Below, one piece after another: positions 46,244 to 57,085 of a stretch of DNA of 64,000 bases; the stretch's first letter is position 1; the number at the start of each line of letters is the position of its first letter. Source of the DNA: Kineosporia mesophila (GTDB lineage: Bacteria > Actinomycetota > Actinomycetes > Actinomycetales > Kineosporiaceae). The position numbers and the translations under genes are program-made. The notes beneath the pieces were generated by a model, which was given only the letters and a program-made list of their open reading frames with translations, ran no database searches and was not told the DNA's origin. Location of the stretch: the NCBI RefSeq assembly GCF_021129235.1, contig NZ_JAJOMA010000016.1:1-64000 (forward strand), read 5' to 3'.

Positions 46244-46705
46244 ATGTCCACCACCTTCCTTGGCCCCCTGCTGTCCCCACCCCGTGGCGAGATGGCCCTG
46301 CCCACCTCCCCGGCCCACCGGCGCGACGATTCCCCGGACCAGCAGGACCAGACCACCACGCAGGGCGCCCTGCTGGTGGTCGGGCTCGTCAGGACCCCGG
46401 ACGACACCCCCCTGGAGCACAAGCTCACCGAACTCCTGCTGCCCCACTACCTGAAACGGCTCACCCAGGCCGTCCGCCGGGGAGATACCCTGTGCAGGAT
46501 CGGTAGCACCCGAATCGGCGTGGTCTGCCTGGGAGTTTCCGGCTGGTCACCGCTGAGCGAACTGCTCACCCGGCTGAACCGGGCCGTAGGCCCGGCCGTT
46601 CCGCTCCCGGGCGCTGAAGGGTACGCCGCCGTTTCGATCACGGCCGTTCTCACCGACGACGCCATCCGGCACCTGAAATCTCTGCACCAGTCCGAGACGG
46701 AGTAG
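46244..46705 (+). CDS. Degenerate GGDEF-domain protein
   Basis: The 153-residue protein follows the GGDEF fold: L-x-x-x-L-T-Q-A-V-R-R-G-D-T-L-C-R-I-G. It then reads S-T-R-I-G-V-V-C-L where an active diguanylate cyclase has G-G-D-E-F-A-V-L. The catalytic site is therefore lost, and the domain may bind nucleotide or act as a protein platform. A disordered segment of about 45 residues precedes it. It lies 13 bases upstream of the first GAF-ANTAR gene and is probably co-transcribed. Confidence 0.65.
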   Translation: MSTTFLGPLLSPPRGEMALPTSPAHRRDDSPDQQDQTTTQGALLVVGLVRTPDDTPLEHKLTELLLPHYLKRLTQAVRRGDTLCRIGSTRIGVVCLGVSGWSPLSELLTRLNRAVGPAVPLPGAEGYAAVSITAVLTDDAIRHLKSLHQSETE

Positions 46706-46718
46706 GGAGCCCCGCACG

Positions 46719-47474
46719 ATGACCCACGATCCCGAGGACGACCTCCGGGAAAGCCTGGCCGCCCTGGCCGGGGCCCTGACCGGCGCCCAGCCCCTGACCG
46801 CGACACTGCAGCACGTGGCTTCGCTCGCGGTCATGGCCGTTCCGGGGGCCGGCGGTGCCGGGCTGACGCTGCTCGAGCAGAGCCGTCCCGACACCGTCGT
46901 CGCCAGCGCGGGATTCGTGGAAGAGGTCGACGCCGTGCAGTACGGCGTCGGCGAGGGTCCCTGCCTGCTCGCCGTGCAGACACGCACCACCCAGTGGTCC
47001 GGGTCGCTCGGCGGCGAGGAGGCCCGCTGGCCCCGCTTCGGGCCCCAGGCCGGGCGGATGGGCGTGCACAGTGCCCTGTCCGTGCCCCTGCTGCTCTCCG
47101 ATCAGGTGGTCGGAGCCCTGAACATCTACTCCCACGAGCGGAACGCCTTCGACGAGCGGTCGGTGGCGATCGGCGAGAAGTTCTCCCGGCCTGCGGCCGT
47201 CACCGCCTCGCACGCCCTTCTCCTGGAAGAGAGCCGCCGGATGACGGCTCAGCTTCAACAGGCTCTCACCAGCCGGGCGACCATCGACCAGGCCATCGGG
47301 ATCGTCCTGAGCCGCACGGGCAAGACCCCGGACGAGGCGTTCGAGGTTCTGCGGCGCCAGAGCCAGCAGGACCACGTCAAGCTCAGCGAGGTCGCCGCCC
47401 AGGTCGTCGATCAGGCCATGTCCCGGGCCCGGGCCCGGCTGAGAATCCCGGGCCCGGCGGCACGGGGTGACTGA
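46719..47474 (+). CDS. GAF-ANTAR antitermination regulator, copy 1
   Basis: The 251-residue protein has an N-terminal GAF domain (about 25-170, VGEGPCLLAVQTRTTQWSGS, GVHSALSVPLLL). A C-terminal ANTAR RNA-binding domain (about 180-235) with ATIDQAIGIVLSRTG and DEAFEVLRRQSQ follows. ANTAR proteins bind paired RNA hexaloop hairpins to prevent termination. Nearby RNA targets were not identified. It is about 65% similar by eye to the next gene, indicating tandem duplication. Confidence 0.9.
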   Translation: MTHDPEDDLRESLAALAGALTGAQPLTATLQHVASLAVMAVPGAGGAGLTLLEQSRPDTVVASAGFVEEVDAVQYGVGEGPCLLAVQTRTTQWSGSLGGEEARWPRFGPQAGRMGVHSALSVPLLLSDQVVGALNIYSHERNAFDERSVAIGEKFSRPAAVTASHALLLEESRRMTAQLQQALTSRATIDQAIGIVLSRTGKTPDEAFEVLRRQSQQDHVKLSEVAAQVVDQAMSRARARLRIPGPAARGD

Positions 47475-47558
47475 TAGGACTACGGTCTCCTCAGGAGACC
47501 TGCATCGACGGCCGGCCACCGGAGCAAGGCAGAACCGGCCCTAGGGGAACGAGACGAC

Positions 47559-48293
47559 ATGACAGCAGATCCCGAACGGGACCTGCAGGACAGCGTGGCC
47601 GGGCTGGCCCGGATCCTGACCGGCACCCAGCCGTTGACGCAGACCCTGCTCCAGGTGGCCACGTTCGCCGTCTCCGCCATCCCGGGGGCCGACGGTGCCG
47701 GTGTCACGGTGCTGGAACGCCAGGGTCCCGACACGATCGTGGCCAGCAACGAGCTCGTGCGCGCGGTCGATGCCGTGCAGTACGGCATCGGTGAGGGTCC
47801 GTGTCTGCTCGCCGTACAGTCACGGTCCACCCAGCGTTCCGGATCGCTCGACGGCGAGTCACGCTGGCCGAGCTTCGGGCCGCAGGCGGGCCGGCTGGGC
47901 GTGCACAGTGCCCTGTCACTGCCCCTGCTCATCGCCGGTCAGCCGGTCGGGGCCCTGAACGTCTACGGCCGCGCGCACAACGCCTTCGACGAGCAGTCGG
48001 CCTTCATCGGCGAGGCCTTCGCCCGGCCGGCGGCCGTCACGGCGTCCCAGGCTCTCCTCCTGGAGGAGAGCCGGCGGGTGGCGGCCCAGCTGGAGCAGGC
48101 CATGACCGCCCGGACGACCATCGATCGGGCCGTCGGCATCCTGATGAGCCGGACCGGGAAGACAGCCGACGAGGCGTACGAGACTCTTCGGCAGAGGAGT
48201 ACGCAGGACGGCATCGACATCGGCGAACTCGCCACCCAGATCGTGGTCCAGGCGCTCGCCCGGGCCCGCGCCCGTCGGAAGAACCCGGAATAG
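47559..48293 (+). CDS. GAF-ANTAR antitermination regulator, copy 2
   Basis: The 244-residue paralogue of the preceding gene has the same GAF (VDAVQYGIGEGPCLLAVQSRSTQRSGS) and ANTAR (TTIDRAVGILMSRTG, DEAYETLRQRS) layout. It lies 84 bases downstream of copy 1. A ribosome-like GGGGAACGAGA precedes the ATG. Separate ligands for the two copies are likely but cannot be read. Confidence 0.9.
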   Translation: MTADPERDLQDSVAGLARILTGTQPLTQTLLQVATFAVSAIPGADGAGVTVLERQGPDTIVASNELVRAVDAVQYGIGEGPCLLAVQSRSTQRSGSLDGESRWPSFGPQAGRLGVHSALSLPLLIAGQPVGALNVYGRAHNAFDEQSAFIGEAFARPAAVTASQALLLEESRRVAAQLEQAMTARTTIDRAVGILMSRTGKTADEAYETLRQRSTQDGIDIGELATQIVVQALARARARRKNPE

Positions 48294-48417
48294 CCCCTCC
48301 CATACAGAACGAACACGGGCACCACTCCTGCCCGTCGCCGCAAACAGACCGGGCTCGGCGTGCTCCGCGGTGCCGGCCCGGTAATAGGCACCCACCGTGC
48401 CTCGGGAAGAGCAATTT

Positions 48418-49014
48418 ATGGATCTGGCCGACGACACCGTGACCCGGCTGACCGAACTCGCCGAGCTCAGCGGTGCAGACCTCGTGCTGCAGTTCCGCGA
48501 TCTCGTGCGCTCCGCCGTGGCCTCGAGTTCGTCCTGTGTCGCGGTGATCATCAGCCTCGGCCAGGAGCCGCCGTTCTACGCGCTCGACGACCGGCTCCGC
48601 ACCGGGGCCACCACGGTGCGTTCCTCGCTGCGCGCCCAGATCGCCGCCACCGGCCCCGGGCAGCCCGTTCACCAGATCGTCCTCCTCGCCGAGACCCCCT
48701 CCGAGTACAGCCACCTGACCCCCCTCCCGCTCGGCGGCTTCGCCTCGTCCACGGGCAAAATCGACTGGCTGGTGATCGACGGCGACCTGGACGCCGCGGC
48801 CCACCTGCTCACTGACGACCCCCCGATCACCGGACCACCGAAGATGCCCACCGAACGGCTGCGCACGATCAATCAGGCCATCGGCTTCCTGCTCGACCGG
48901 GGCCTGACCCCCGACGAAGGGCACCGGGAACTGGCCGAACGGGCCCGGATCGACGGCAACGACATTTACGACCAGGCTCTCGCGGTGCTGGGCCGCGCCG
49001 ACAAAGAACCCTGA
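48418..49014 (+). CDS. ANTAR-domain protein with a divergent sensor region
   Basis: The 198-residue protein has a C-terminal ANTAR-like domain (about 140-195, RLRTINQAIGFLLDRGLTPDEGHRELAERARI). The N-terminal 130 residues do not resemble the GAF domains of its neighbours in length or in conserved Gly-Pro-Cys segment and are unassigned. The ATG at 48418 is used because a GGGAAGAG site lies six bases upstream; a GTG 21 bases earlier is less likely. It is third in a run of ANTAR genes. Confidence 0.78.
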   Translation: MDLADDTVTRLTELAELSGADLVLQFRDLVRSAVASSSSCVAVIISLGQEPPFYALDDRLRTGATTVRSSLRAQIAATGPGQPVHQIVLLAETPSEYSHLTPLPLGGFASSTGKIDWLVIDGDLDAAAHLLTDDPPITGPPKMPTERLRTINQAIGFLLDRGLTPDEGHRELAERARIDGNDIYDQALAVLGRADKEP

Positions 49015-49021
49015 GAAGGCT

Positions 49022-51400
<2,379 letters not shown>

Positions 51401-51733
51401 CGAGTCTCCCGATCGGTCGGCCTACCTCGGGGAGCATCGTTCCATGACAGCGCGCTGCTCCCCGATCACGCCACGACGCTAGTCGATGACCGCGACCCGG
51501 ACTTCTCGATTCGTGATCAGACTTCCGGCTCACGCATCGCACGGCCTCGACCACGTCCATGGCCACGGAACGGTCAACCCCCAAACCCCCATCCGTGATC
51601 ATGCAAAACCTCCCCGGAGTTCTAGAACTCTGGCGGCGAGAGTTCTAGAACTCCGGGGAGGTTTTGCATGATCACGAACAAGGAGGAGGCGGCCCCCCAC
51701 ACAAAAAGGGGGTGGGGGCGGCAGGATCGTGGG
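51401..51733. other. Intergenic region with long hairpin
   Basis: The gap between the divergent uvrA-like and phosphotransferase genes holds no coding frame. Its main feature is the perfect 38-base inverted repeat described separately. Since both genes start away from this point, the hairpin is not at a gene end here, unlike its relatives. Confidence 0.6.
51594..51676. repeat. 38-base-pair perfect inverted repeat, TGATCATGCAAAACCTCCCC family
   Basis: Arms 51594-51631 and 51639-51676 are exact complements around a 7-base loop. They contain TGATCATGCAAAACCTCCCC followed by GGAGTTCTAGAACTC. This is the most perfect member of the family seen at 14396-14480 and 22184-22239. It lies between divergent genes, so a plain terminator role does not explain it. 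Confidence 0.92.
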
Positions 51734-52630
51734 GTGCACACGGATCAGATCGCCATTGAAGCGGCCCAGGTCTCGGGGCTGGTCTCGTCGCAGTTTCCCC
51801 GGTGGGCGGGGTTGCCCGTGCGGCGGTTGTCGACGGAGGGCACCGTCAATGCCGTCTTCCGGATCGGGGACGGGCTGGCGGCGCGGTTTCCGTTACGGCC
51901 CGGCGACCCGCAGGAGATTGCGGAGGGGTTTGCCCAGGAGGCCGAGGCTGCGCGGAAAATAGCTGAGCACATCCGGTTCCGGGTTTCTCAGCAGCTTGCC
52001 CAGGGGGAGCCGGGATGGGGGTATCCCCTGCCGTGGGCGGTGCAGACCTGGGTCGACGGGTGCACTGCGAGCGAGGCCGACCCCTCCGGCAGCGTCGGGT
52101 TCGCCGAGGATCTGGTCGAACTCGTCCGGGATCTGCGCGGCATCGACACCGGCGGGCGGGAATTCACCGGATCCGGGCGCGGCGGGAATCTTCCTGACCA
52201 CGACGACTGGATGGAGAAGTGCTTCGCGAAGAGCGGCGACATTCTCGATGTGCCCTCGTGGCGGCGGCGTTGGGAATTCTGGCGGGAATTACCGAGAACC
52301 GCGCCCGACATCATGAATCACGGTGACCTGATTCCCGGGAATGTTCTGGTCTCGCCGGAAGGGCGGCTCACCGGGGTGCTCGACGTCGGTGGTCTTGGAC
52401 CGGCCGATCCCGCACTTGACCTGATCTCCGCCTGGAGCCTGCTGAGCGCGCAGACCCGGCCGATCCTGCGCGCGGGCCTGGACTGCGACGACCTGACCTG
52501 GGAACGCAGCCGGGCCTGGGCCTTCGAGCAGGCCATGGGCCTGGGCTGGTACTACGCGACGAGCAACCCGGGGATGAGCCGGCTCGGTCTGCGCATGCTC
52601 GGCCGGCTCGTCGAAACGTCTGACCTTTAG
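51734..52630 (+). CDS. Aminoglycoside phosphotransferase-family kinase
   Basis: The 298-residue APH-fold protein has the catalytic H-G-D-L-I-P-G-N and the Mg-binding D-V-G-G-L-G-P-A-D-P-A-L-D-L, where the usual first residues D-F-G/W are changed. The nucleotide part shows NAVFRIGDGLAARFPL with the conserved Arg/Lys region. Members phosphorylate aminoglycosides, macrolides or metabolites, so resistance should not be assumed. GTG 51734 is preferred over ATG 51668, which lies inside the hairpin arm. Confidence 0.85.
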   Translation: MHTDQIAIEAAQVSGLVSSQFPRWAGLPVRRLSTEGTVNAVFRIGDGLAARFPLRPGDPQEIAEGFAQEAEAARKIAEHIRFRVSQQLAQGEPGWGYPLPWAVQTWVDGCTASEADPSGSVGFAEDLVELVRDLRGIDTGGREFTGSGRGGNLPDHDDWMEKCFAKSGDILDVPSWRRRWEFWRELPRTAPDIMNHGDLIPGNVLVSPEGRLTGVLDVGGLGPADPALDLISAWSLLSAQTRPILRAGLDCDDLTWERSRAWAFEQAMGLGWYYATSNPGMSRLGLRMLGRLVETSDL

Positions 52631-52885
52631 GGGTTATCCATCGAAAAGCGCCACGCCCCAAGATCACGGGACGTCACCAAATCGAGAGATCCGGGCCCGG
52701 CTATTACCTAGGGTTCCGATAAACCGACACCTGGCGCAGAATTCGGTTCGATGTCCGGCCGGAAAATGCCAGGTGATCCGCCGGACCGGCACCAGCCGCG
52801 TGGTAGCTTTCAGCGCCCATCCGCCGGACCGGTGCTTTTCGGTGCGGCCATTCTTCTTTCACCGCCGAAAGGACACGTGCGCCCG

Positions 52886-53122
52886 ATGACAACCCGCCGG
52901 GGCCTCCTTGCCTCCATCGTCACCGTGGCCGTGATCGCGGGCGGCCTGGTGATCTGGCAGCAGGTCCGTTCCACCTGCCCCGACGCCTACAGCGCCGCAG
53001 CCACCTATCTACCCGACGACGAGGTGACGTTCAACGGCCGCGTCTGGCGCGCGACCCGCAGCACGATCAGCGACAACCCGAGCACCCGGGGTACGGCCTG
53101 GGCCGACGCCGGCACCTGCTGA
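52886..53122 (+). CDS. Small anchored protein with CBM5/12-like domain
   Basis: The 78-residue protein has an N-terminal signal or anchor helix (about 8-25, LLASIVTVAVIAGGLVIW). A domain of about 45 residues follows, with the pattern Y-x(4)-E-V-T-F-N-G-R-V-W-R-A-T ... W-x-D-A-G-T-C. This recalls the small chitin-binding CBM5/12 fold of the kind found at the LPMO C-terminus nearby. No catalytic domain. The ATG at 52886 follows AAAGGA. It may display a carbohydrate binder at the cell surface. Confidence 0.55.
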   Translation: MTTRRGLLASIVTVAVIAGGLVIWQQVRSTCPDAYSAAATYLPDDEVTFNGRVWRATRSTISDNPSTRGTAWADAGTC

Positions 53123-53162
53123 GCAGCAGAAACCAGCGCCGGCCCGCAGTCACCGGCTCAGG

Positions 53163-53816
53163 TCAGGACGCGTCCGACAGCAGCTTCAGCATCTGCTGCA
53201 CCTGGGCCGACCGGGACTCGTCGATCCGCCCGGCCAGTTCGAGCACCCCGCCGTTCTCACCGTTCCCGGTGCCGTACTGGGCGATCTCGGCCCCGTTGCC
53301 CTGCTGGGCGAGCAGCAGGTTCAGGAACGTGGTCTGGAACGTGCTGCCGGAGGCCGACTTCAGGGCCTTGATGTCGGCCTTGGTCAGCGTGCTGACCCCA
53401 CCGTGCTCGGCGTGCAGGTCGCCTCCGGCCTCGAGCGGCTCACCCCAGGCCCTGAGCCAGCCCGACATCTCCGCCCGCTCGTCGTTCTCCGTGGTGCTGA
53501 TGGCCTCGATCAGCGCCTCGGCCTCCTTCGACAGGGTGCCCTCGCCGGCCAGGGCCGCCAGCTTCGCCGTCTCCACCTCCCGCGCGACCATCATCTGCAG
53601 GAACATCACGTCGGCGGCGTTGTGCCCGGTCTCCCCTCCGTCACCGGACTCGGTGGCCGGCGCCGTGGCGGGCGCCGCGTGCCCACCCGAAGAGATCGAC
53701 GCCGGGCCCGGGCCCGTGCTGATCGTGACGCCGTCCAGCGCGCCGCATCCCCCGAGCAGCAACGCGCACCCGGCCACCAGTGTGGCCACCGTCGAATCCC
53801 GCGCCGGACGCCTCAC
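53163..53816 (-). CDS. DUF305 lipoprotein coupled to the LPMO gene
   Basis: The 217-residue protein has a lipobox (LLLGGCG) and a DUF305 helical domain with the signature H-N-A-A-D-V-M-F-L-Q-M-M. The domain is duplicated in the usual way (about 70-120 and 150-200). DUF305 proteins such as cyanobacterial CopM bind copper in the periplasm. Here the second-position His residues of the canonical M-I-x-H-H are replaced (VAREVE). The GTG start overlaps the LPMO stop in a GTGA, implying linked expression with a copper enzyme. Confidence 0.85.
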   Translation of the reverse strand: MRRPARDSTVATLVAGCALLLGGCGALDGVTISTGPGPASISSGGHAAPATAPATESGDGGETGHNAADVMFLQMMVAREVETAKLAALAGEGTLSKEAEALIEAISTTENDERAEMSGWLRAWGEPLEAGGDLHAEHGGVSTLTKADIKALKSASGSTFQTTFLNLLLAQQGNGAEIAQYGTGNGENGGVLELAGRIDESRSAQVQQMLKLLSDAS

Positions 53817-54640
53817 TTCGGCAGCCACAGCGCGAGCACCGCGGAGGGCTCCCAGCCCGGCAGGGTGGTGTGCGACTGGCGGCACTCGTAGGTCACACCC
53901 TCGTAGGTCACCGTGTCGCCGCGGTCGTACCAGGTCCAGTCCTTCCACGCCGACCCGTCGGCCGGCATCCCGGTCTCGGTGGGCGTCTTGGTGGCAGTGG
54001 CAGTGGCAGTAGCAGTAGCAGTAGCAGTAGCAGTGGGCACCGGTGCTGAGGGCGCGGTGGTGGTCCTGTCCGGCGTCGGGGTAGATGTCGAGGTGGGTTT
54101 CGGGGTGGGTGCGGTCGAACCCCCGCCCGAGCCGCCGATGTTCACGTCGACGCAGTTGTAGAAGGCATTGACGGTGTCGGCGATGTTCCAGACCGCGAGA
54201 ACTGTGTGCTCTCCGGAGTAGTCACTGAGGTCGACGTCGTGCGAGACCGTCGCGTTGGGCTTGGCCCCCTTGTCGTCGAACGAGGCCACCTGCTGACCGT
54301 CGACGTAGTACACCCAGGTACTCGTCGAGTGCCGCGCGGTGAGGGTCCAGTTGAAGGTGACGTCGCCACGGACGTCGGTGGCCGGCCAGTGGCGCGACTC
54401 GTCGTCCAGCACAGCGAAGTTCGCATTGCCCCCGCTGCACTTCTTCGACCCCTTGGGGGCCTCCACGCTCTGCGGCTCGTACTGGATCGGGCCGCAGTCG
54501 GCGACGGCGCCACCGGCACACAGGGCCTGCCGGCTGGGTGGGGACGAGATGTAACCGTGAGCACTGGCCGGGCCGGCGAGAGCCACGCCGGCCAGGGCCG
54601 TGACCGTCGTCGCCAGCGGGAGGACGATCTTTTTGCGCAT
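53813..54640 (-). CDS. AA10 lytic polysaccharide monooxygenase with CBM5/12
   Basis: A secreted copper enzyme that cuts crystalline chitin or cellulose oxidatively. A signal peptide ends at ASA before His28, the first copper ligand. The second His of the brace is His104 in TARHSTSTW, with the axial Phe in NAFYNCVD. A linker of about 60 residues is rich in Thr, Ala and Pro and has hexanucleotide repeats. A C-terminal CBM5/12 (about 228-275, WYDRGDTVTYEGVTYEC) follows. It is the first gene of a coupled pair with the DUF305 lipoprotein. Confidence 0.94.
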   Translation of the reverse strand: MRKKIVLPLATTVTALAGVALAGPASAHGYISSPPSRQALCAGGAVADCGPIQYEPQSVEAPKGSKKCSGGNANFAVLDDESRHWPATDVRGDVTFNWTLTARHSTSTWVYYVDGQQVASFDDKGAKPNATVSHDVDLSDYSGEHTVLAVWNIADTVNAFYNCVDVNIGGSGGGSTAPTPKPTSTSTPTPDRTTTAPSAPVPTATATATATATATATKTPTETGMPADGSAWKDWTWYDRGDTVTYEGVTYECRQSHTTLPGWEPSAVLALWLPK

Positions 54641-55190
54641 GGTGAAGCACTCCTGTCAGGGATGGAGTGACCGGCGGATCGGGCCGGACAGGCACCATCG
54701 TTCTCAGTCCAGGCCACCGATCTCAAGCCGACAACGATCATTTAAAGGGGCCTTGACCAGGCAATGAGCCTGGCGTACCCCTGGTGACACTTCGGGGCCG
54801 AAATCCCGCAACCCCCGGTGACCCATCCGGCACCCGACGTGACCGCGCGCAGATCAGGGACCGATTCGGATCCGCAGGCCGGGGCAATCAGCCAGGCTGG
54901 GGCACGAGCGGTCGAAAGGTTGCCCGGGCCGGTGGGAAATCTTCCCCCGGATTTACGTTATGCACGCATCGGGTTCATCGCCACCAACGCATTCTTGACA
55001 CTCCCCGGACCTGCCCATGACCTGTTCCCGGGCAACCTTTTCGGTGTTTGACAGGCCATATCAAGCTGACGAGGATTCACGACGCCACCCCACGGAATCG
55101 AAAAGTTCTCCCCGGCAGCATCACTGCCCGGGGTGATTCCGTACGTCCGCCCCCGGGTGGCAACCGATGATCGGTGAGAGAAGGAATCCC
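54641..55190. other. Intergenic region between divergent polysaccharide-attack genes
   Basis: About 550 bases separate the LPMO and rhamnogalacturonan lyase starts. Near the LPMO the sequence becomes A/T-rich (CCTTTAAATGATC on the minus strand, 54738-54750), a probable promoter. A weak hairpin CCGGTGGGAAATCTTCCCCC occurs near 54930. No riboswitch class could be matched and no gene is supported. Confidence 0.5.
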
Positions 55191-57065
55191 GTGAGCCAAC
55201 GTCGTCACCCCAACCGGCGCCGCACCGTCGCGATCGCCGCCGGGATCGCCGTGACCGGCAGCCTCGCAGCCGCCGGCACCAGTTTCGCCGTCGGGCGCTC
55301 CCCGAGCACGACCACCGCAGCCTCCACCTCGTCCTCCATTTCCGCTGCCGCCACTAAGGTGACCGTCGCCGGGCACCAGCTGGAGACACTGGGCCGGGGC
55401 GCGATCAGCGTGCACTCCAGCACCGGGAACCTGGTCAGCTGGCGGCTCCTGGCCACCGACTCCAAGACCGCGTCGTTCGACGTCTACCGCAACGGCACGC
55501 TGGTCAAGTCGGGTATCACCGGTTCCACGAACTACCTGGACAAGGGCGCTGCGGCCACGGCCACCTATACGGTGAAGACCGGCTCGGAGACGGCAACGGT
55601 GCGAAACCTGTCGGACGGGTCGCTGCGGGTGCCGCTGAAGAAGCCGGCCGGCGGGACCACCAAGGACGGTGTCGCGTACACCTACACAGCCAACGACGCC
55701 TCGGTGGCCGACCTGGACGGCGACGGCGAGTTCGAGATCGTGCTCAAGTGGGACCCGACCAACTCCAAGGACAACTCCCAGTCGGGCTACACGGGCAACG
55801 TCTACGTGGACGCGTACGAGCTCGACGGAACCCAGCTGTGGCGCATCGACCTGGGCAGGAACATCCGGGCCGGCGCGCACTACACACAGTTCCAGGCCTA
55901 CGACTACGACGGTGACGGCAAGGCCGAGGTCGCGATGAAGACGGCCGACGGCACCAAGGACGGCAAGGGCACGGTGATCGGCAGCTCGAGCGCCGACTAC
56001 CGCAACAGCAGCGGTTACATCCTCACCGGTCCCGAGTACCTGACCATGTTCAACGGCCAGACCGGCGCCGCCGCCTCGACCGTCGACTACACGCCCGCCC
56101 GCGGCACGGTCTCCAGCTGGGGTGACAGTTACGGCAACCGCGTCGACCGCTTCCTGGCCGGCACCGCCTACCTCAGCGGCAGCACGCCCAGCCTGATCGA
56201 GGCGCGCGGTTACTACACCCGCTCGGTCGTCACGGCCTGGGACTACAAGGGCGGAAAGCTCACCCAGCGCTGGCAGTTCGACTCGAGCAAGCAGACCACG
56301 CCGGCCAACTGGGCGGGTCAGGGCAATCACCAGCTCTCCGTGGCCGACGTGGACAGCGACGGCAAGGACGAGATCATCTACGGCTCGATGGCTCTCGACG
56401 ACACCGGCAAGGGCCTGTGGACGACGAAGCTGGGCCACGGCGACACCCTGCACGTGGGTGACCTGATCCCGACCCGCGCCGGCCTCGAGGTGTTCAAGGT
56501 CCGCGAGGAGAAGAACAGCGGCCCGGCCGACTTCATCGCCGACGCGGCCACCGGCGCGATCATCAGCAAGTCGGCCAGCTGCGGCTGCGACACCGGTCGC
56601 GGCGTGGCGGAAGACATCTACGCGGGCAGCCCGGGCGCCGAGCAGTGGTCGTCCAGCGTCGACGGTGTGCGCAACACCAGCGGCACCAAGATCGGCTCCA
56701 AGCCCAGCTCCACCAACTTCCTGGTGTGGTGGGACGGCGACCTCTCCCGCGAGCTGCTCGACAGCAACAAGATCAGCAAGTGGACGCCGACCGGCGAGAC
56801 CCGTCTGCTGACCGCCTCGGGCGTTCACTCCAACAACAGCACCAAGGCCACGCCGTCCCTCTCGGGCGACATCCTCGGTGACTGGCGTGAGGAAGTGATT
56901 CTGCCGGAGTCGGACGACACCGCACTGCGCATCTTCAGCACGCCGATCGAGACCTCCACCCGCCTGGTCACCCTCACCCAGGACTCGATGTACCGGGTGG
57001 CGCTGGCCTGGCAGAACACCGCCTACAACCAGCCGCCGCACCTGAGCTACGCCCTCCAGAAGTAA
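55191..57065 (+). CDS. Rhamnogalacturonan lyase, PL11 family
   Basis: The 624-residue secreted enzyme splits the pectin rhamnogalacturonan backbone. It has a Tat-like or Sec signal (NRRRTVAIAAGIAVTGSLAAAG), then an eight-bladed propeller domain. The repeated calcium loops of PL11 are visible: DLDGDGEFEIVLKWDPTN, YDYDGDGKAEVAMKTADGT and VDSDGKDEIIYGSMALDD. Near the C-terminus are FLVWWDGDLSRELLD and GDILGDWREEVILP. The GTG at 55191 follows an AAGGA site. It is followed after 20 bases by an unusual sigma factor gene. Confidence 0.94.
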   Translation: MSQRRHPNRRRTVAIAAGIAVTGSLAAAGTSFAVGRSPSTTTAASTSSSISAAATKVTVAGHQLETLGRGAISVHSSTGNLVSWRLLATDSKTASFDVYRNGTLVKSGITGSTNYLDKGAAATATYTVKTGSETATVRNLSDGSLRVPLKKPAGGTTKDGVAYTYTANDASVADLDGDGEFEIVLKWDPTNSKDNSQSGYTGNVYVDAYELDGTQLWRIDLGRNIRAGAHYTQFQAYDYDGDGKAEVAMKTADGTKDGKGTVIGSSSADYRNSSGYILTGPEYLTMFNGQTGAAASTVDYTPARGTVSSWGDSYGNRVDRFLAGTAYLSGSTPSLIEARGYYTRSVVTAWDYKGGKLTQRWQFDSSKQTTPANWAGQGNHQLSVADVDSDGKDEIIYGSMALDDTGKGLWTTKLGHGDTLHVGDLIPTRAGLEVFKVREEKNSGPADFIADAATGAIISKSASCGCDTGRGVAEDIYAGSPGAEQWSSSVDGVRNTSGTKIGSKPSSTNFLVWWDGDLSRELLDSNKISKWTPTGETRLLTASGVHSNNSTKATPSLSGDILGDWREEVILPESDDTALRIFSTPIETSTRLVTLTQDSMYRVALAWQNTAYNQPPHLSYALQK

Positions 57066-57085
57066 GCCTCACAAGGGAAAAGACC

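Noticed and set aside
54800-55190. Riboswitch before the rhamnogalacturonan lyase
   Set aside because: The leader is long and has a weak hairpin, but no known riboswitch core (cobalamin, ydaO or others) could be matched by eye.
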